DNA from: Microbacterium sp. TPD7012
GTDB lineage: Bacteria > Actinomycetota > Actinomycetes > Actinomycetales > Microbacteriaceae
NCBI RefSeq assembly: GCF_003075395.1
Contig: NZ_QDFV01000001.1
Span: 372,001 to 436,000, forward strand
Direction: 5' to 3'
DNA length: 64,000 nt
The notes under the pieces were generated by a model. It saw only the letters and a program-made list of their open reading frames with translations, was not told the DNA's origin and did no database searches. Positions within the stretch are counted from its first letter, which is position 1, and each line of letters opens with the position of its first letter. Shown here piece by piece: positions 62,612 to 64,000 of this stretch. The translations under genes were made by a program, and so were the position numbers.

Positions 62612-63892
62612 ATGATGCGCTCAGCCACTGCACCGCTCGCCGCCCTCGCTGTCACCACGCTCGTCCTCGGCCTCGCCGGGTGTGCGACCGGAAGTGGCGG
62701 CGAAGACGGGGATTCCGTCACGCTCACCCTCGGCACGTGGCGCACCGAGGACGCCACGATGTGGGAGAACGACATCATCCCCGCGTTCGAGGAGAGCCAC
62801 CCCGGCATCAAGGTCGAGTACGCCCCGATCGACACGAACGACTACAACGCCGCGATCCAGTCGCAGATCGACGGCGGCACCGGACCGGACGTCATCATGT
62901 GCCGTCCGTTCGACGTGAACCGCTCGTGGATCGAGAAGGGATACTTCGAACCGCTCGACGGTCTCGACGCGATCGGCTCCTTCCCGGAGTCGGCGCTCGC
63001 CGCATGGGAGGGCGACGACGGAAACCCGTACTGCGTGCCCGTGGCATCCGTCCTCGCCGGCTTCTACTACAACACCGCGATCTTCGACGAGCTGGGACTC
63101 GAGGTGCCGAAGACGCAGGACGAGTTCCTCGAGGTGCTCGACGCGATCAAGGAGGACGGCACCTACGCGCCGCTCGCGCTGGGCAGCGCCGACGGCTGGC
63201 AGCTGGCCTACAACATGCTCTACCAGGTCGGCCCGAACGCCTGGAAAGGCGAGGAGGGGCGCCTCGGACTCATCGACGGGTCGAAGAAGCTCACCGACCC
63301 CGAGTTCGTCGAGGGCTTCCGTGTGTTCGACGCGTTCAAGGACTACCTTCCCAGCGGCTACGAGGCCATCTCCTACGAGGACATGACCCAGCTGTTCACG
63401 CTCGGTCAGGCGGCGATCCTGCCCGACGGCTCCTGGCAGATCTCGCAGGTCACCTCGACCGGGTTGGACGTCGGCGTCTTCGGCGCTCCGCCTGCCGAGG
63501 AGGGCGGCCAGCGCTACCAGCAGGAGATGGCCGACATGGCCTTCGGCCTGAACGCCTCCGGCAAGAACAAGGAGGCCGCGACCGAGTTCGTCGAGTGGCT
63601 CGGCACGAGCGAGTTCCAGCAGCTCTACGTGAACAAGCTGCCGGGCTTCTTCTCGATGGGATCCGAGCCGGTGAAGTACGACAACGCCCTGGCGCAGGAC
63701 TTCGCCGACCTGAAGGAGGGAGCCGAGCTCACCTCGCGCCTCGCCCTCGACCGTCTGAGCGCCGGCCAGCCGCCGCTGGACGACGAGATCTGGCGGGTCG
63801 CCCAGCTCATGTACAACAGCGGGCTCTCGCCTGAGGAGGCCACGGCCGAACTCCAGAAGAGCCTCGAGTCCTGGTACACGCCCACTCCGTGA
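62612..63892 (+). CDS. Sugar ABC transporter substrate-binding lipoprotein (family 1)
   Basis: A 426-residue lipoprotein with lipobox LAGC (Cys ~24). 'LTLGTWRTEDATMWENDIIPAFEESHPGI' (in parts), 'GPDVIMCRPFDVNRSW' and 'YCVPVASVLAGFYYNTAIFDELG' (in parts) are typical of family 1 sugar-binding proteins. A GAGAGAAGG ribosome site precedes two adjacent ATGs (62612 and 62615). It begins an importer operon that continues off the right edge; the adjacent amino-sugar genes suggest an amino sugar or a related glycoside as ligand. Confidence 0.92.
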   Translation: MMRSATAPLAALAVTTLVLGLAGCATGSGGEDGDSVTLTLGTWRTEDATMWENDIIPAFEESHPGIKVEYAPIDTNDYNAAIQSQIDGGTGPDVIMCRPFDVNRSWIEKGYFEPLDGLDAIGSFPESALAAWEGDDGNPYCVPVASVLAGFYYNTAIFDELGLEVPKTQDEFLEVLDAIKEDGTYAPLALGSADGWQLAYNMLYQVGPNAWKGEEGRLGLIDGSKKLTDPEFVEGFRVFDAFKDYLPSGYEAISYEDMTQLFTLGQAAILPDGSWQISQVTSTGLDVGVFGAPPAEEGGQRYQQEMADMAFGLNASGKNKEAATEFVEWLGTSEFQQLYVNKLPGFFSMGSEPVKYDNALAQDFADLKEGAELTSRLALDRLSAGQPPLDDEIWRVAQLMYNSGLSPEEATAELQKSLESWYTPTP

Positions 63893-63897
63893 GGCCC

Positions 63898-63926
63898 TGC
63901 CGGGGGTGGAGCCTCCACCCCCGGCA
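63898..63926 (+). terminator. Strong hairpin between binding-protein and permease genes
   Basis: TGCCGGGGGTGGA (63898-63910) pairs perfectly with TCCACCCCCGGCA (63914-63926), a 13-bp stem with a 3-nt loop starting six bases after the binding-protein stop. There is no T-run. It is the third hairpin in this window placed right after a binding-protein gene, consistent with differential expression inside importer operons. Confidence 0.65.
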
Positions 63927-63957
63927 TCCCCTGTTCCGTCGACGGAAAGCACCCCGA

Positions 63958-64000
63958 ATGATCCGCACACCCGCTCGCTATCGCCTGCTGGCGATGTTCG
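63958..64000 (+). CDS. Start of a probable carbohydrate ABC transporter permease (truncated by window end)
   Basis: Only 14 codons are present, beginning at an ATG: Met-Ile-Arg-Thr-Pro-Ala-Arg-Tyr-Arg-Leu-Leu-Ala-Met-Phe. A short basic start leading into a hydrophobic stretch, directly behind a family 1 binding-protein gene, is what a MalF-type permease would look like. The call depends on position more than on sequence. Confidence 0.5.
   Translation, partial: MIRTPARYRLLAMF

Overview
The window is high-GC DNA with dense, short-spaced operons in which many genes overlap by 1-4 bases. It carries PucR/GAF regulators, lipoprotein substrate-binding proteins and several oligopeptide-type and sugar-type ABC importers. 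Together these suggest a Gram-positive actinobacterium, most likely Microbacteriaceae (Microbacterium-like); this is inferred from style and gene content, not from a marker gene. No rRNA, tRNA, CRISPR array, transposase or phage structural gene was seen. The whole window reads as an accessory catabolic region.

Layout. (1) 1-2602: the end of an oligopeptide-type ABC importer (substrate-binding protein tail, two ATPases) and a cupin. (2) 2661-10633: a GAF/PucR-type regulator and an alpha/beta hydrolase on the minus strand, divergent from an operon with degradative HMG-CoA reductase, HMG-CoA lyase, a class III CoA-transferase, a hot-dog acyl-CoA hydratase and a PaiB-like protein. This looks like a mevalonate / 3-hydroxy-3-methylglutarate / methylglutaconate catabolic unit. 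(3) 10630-14744: an ornithine-cyclodeaminase-like enzyme and two adjacent paralogous YtcJ-type amidohydrolases. (4) 14842-25505: a PucR regulator divergent from a DUF917 protein, a hydantoinase/oxoprolinase-type protein, a second oligopeptide-type ABC system with a permease-ATPase fusion, and an M20 amidohydrolase. (5) 25692-31074: an MHS-type transporter, a second CoA-transferase, an enoyl-CoA hydratase and a second GAF/PucR-type regulator, echoing block 2. (6) 31170-37389: a PPOX flavoprotein with a phthalate-dioxygenase-reductase-like protein, a small acidic protein, an aquaporin, a GPP34 protein, a MarR/MFS divergent pair and a quinone reductase.

(7) 37416-55397 is a carbohydrate region. 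On the minus strand lie a dehydrogenase, a sugar ABC importer and an intracellular GH9 enzyme. On the plus strand lie a Gfo/Idh/MocA enzyme, an oligopeptide-type importer (again with a permease-ATPase fusion), ThuA, two TIM-barrel isomerase-like proteins, an SDR, another Gfo/Idh/MocA enzyme and a GntR/UTRA repressor. A 17-bp motif with two mismatches occurs both before the repressor gene and over the -35 of the sugar ABC operon, so the repressor probably controls both arms. (8) 55400-57456 is a lower-GC insertion with one clear gene, a protein with a C-terminal nucleotide-deoxyribosyltransferase/TIR-like domain that resembles a stand-alone immune effector. (9) 57457-64000: an amino-sugar-like block (BadF-type kinase, SIS protein, copper amine oxidase, Gfo/Idh/MocA enzyme) divergent from a sugar ABC importer that runs off the end.

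The most interesting items are the deoxyribosyltransferase/TIR-like island gene, the HMG-CoA catabolic operon, the two separate permease-ATPase fusions, the GntR regulon motif, and the copper amine oxidase inside an amino-sugar cluster.
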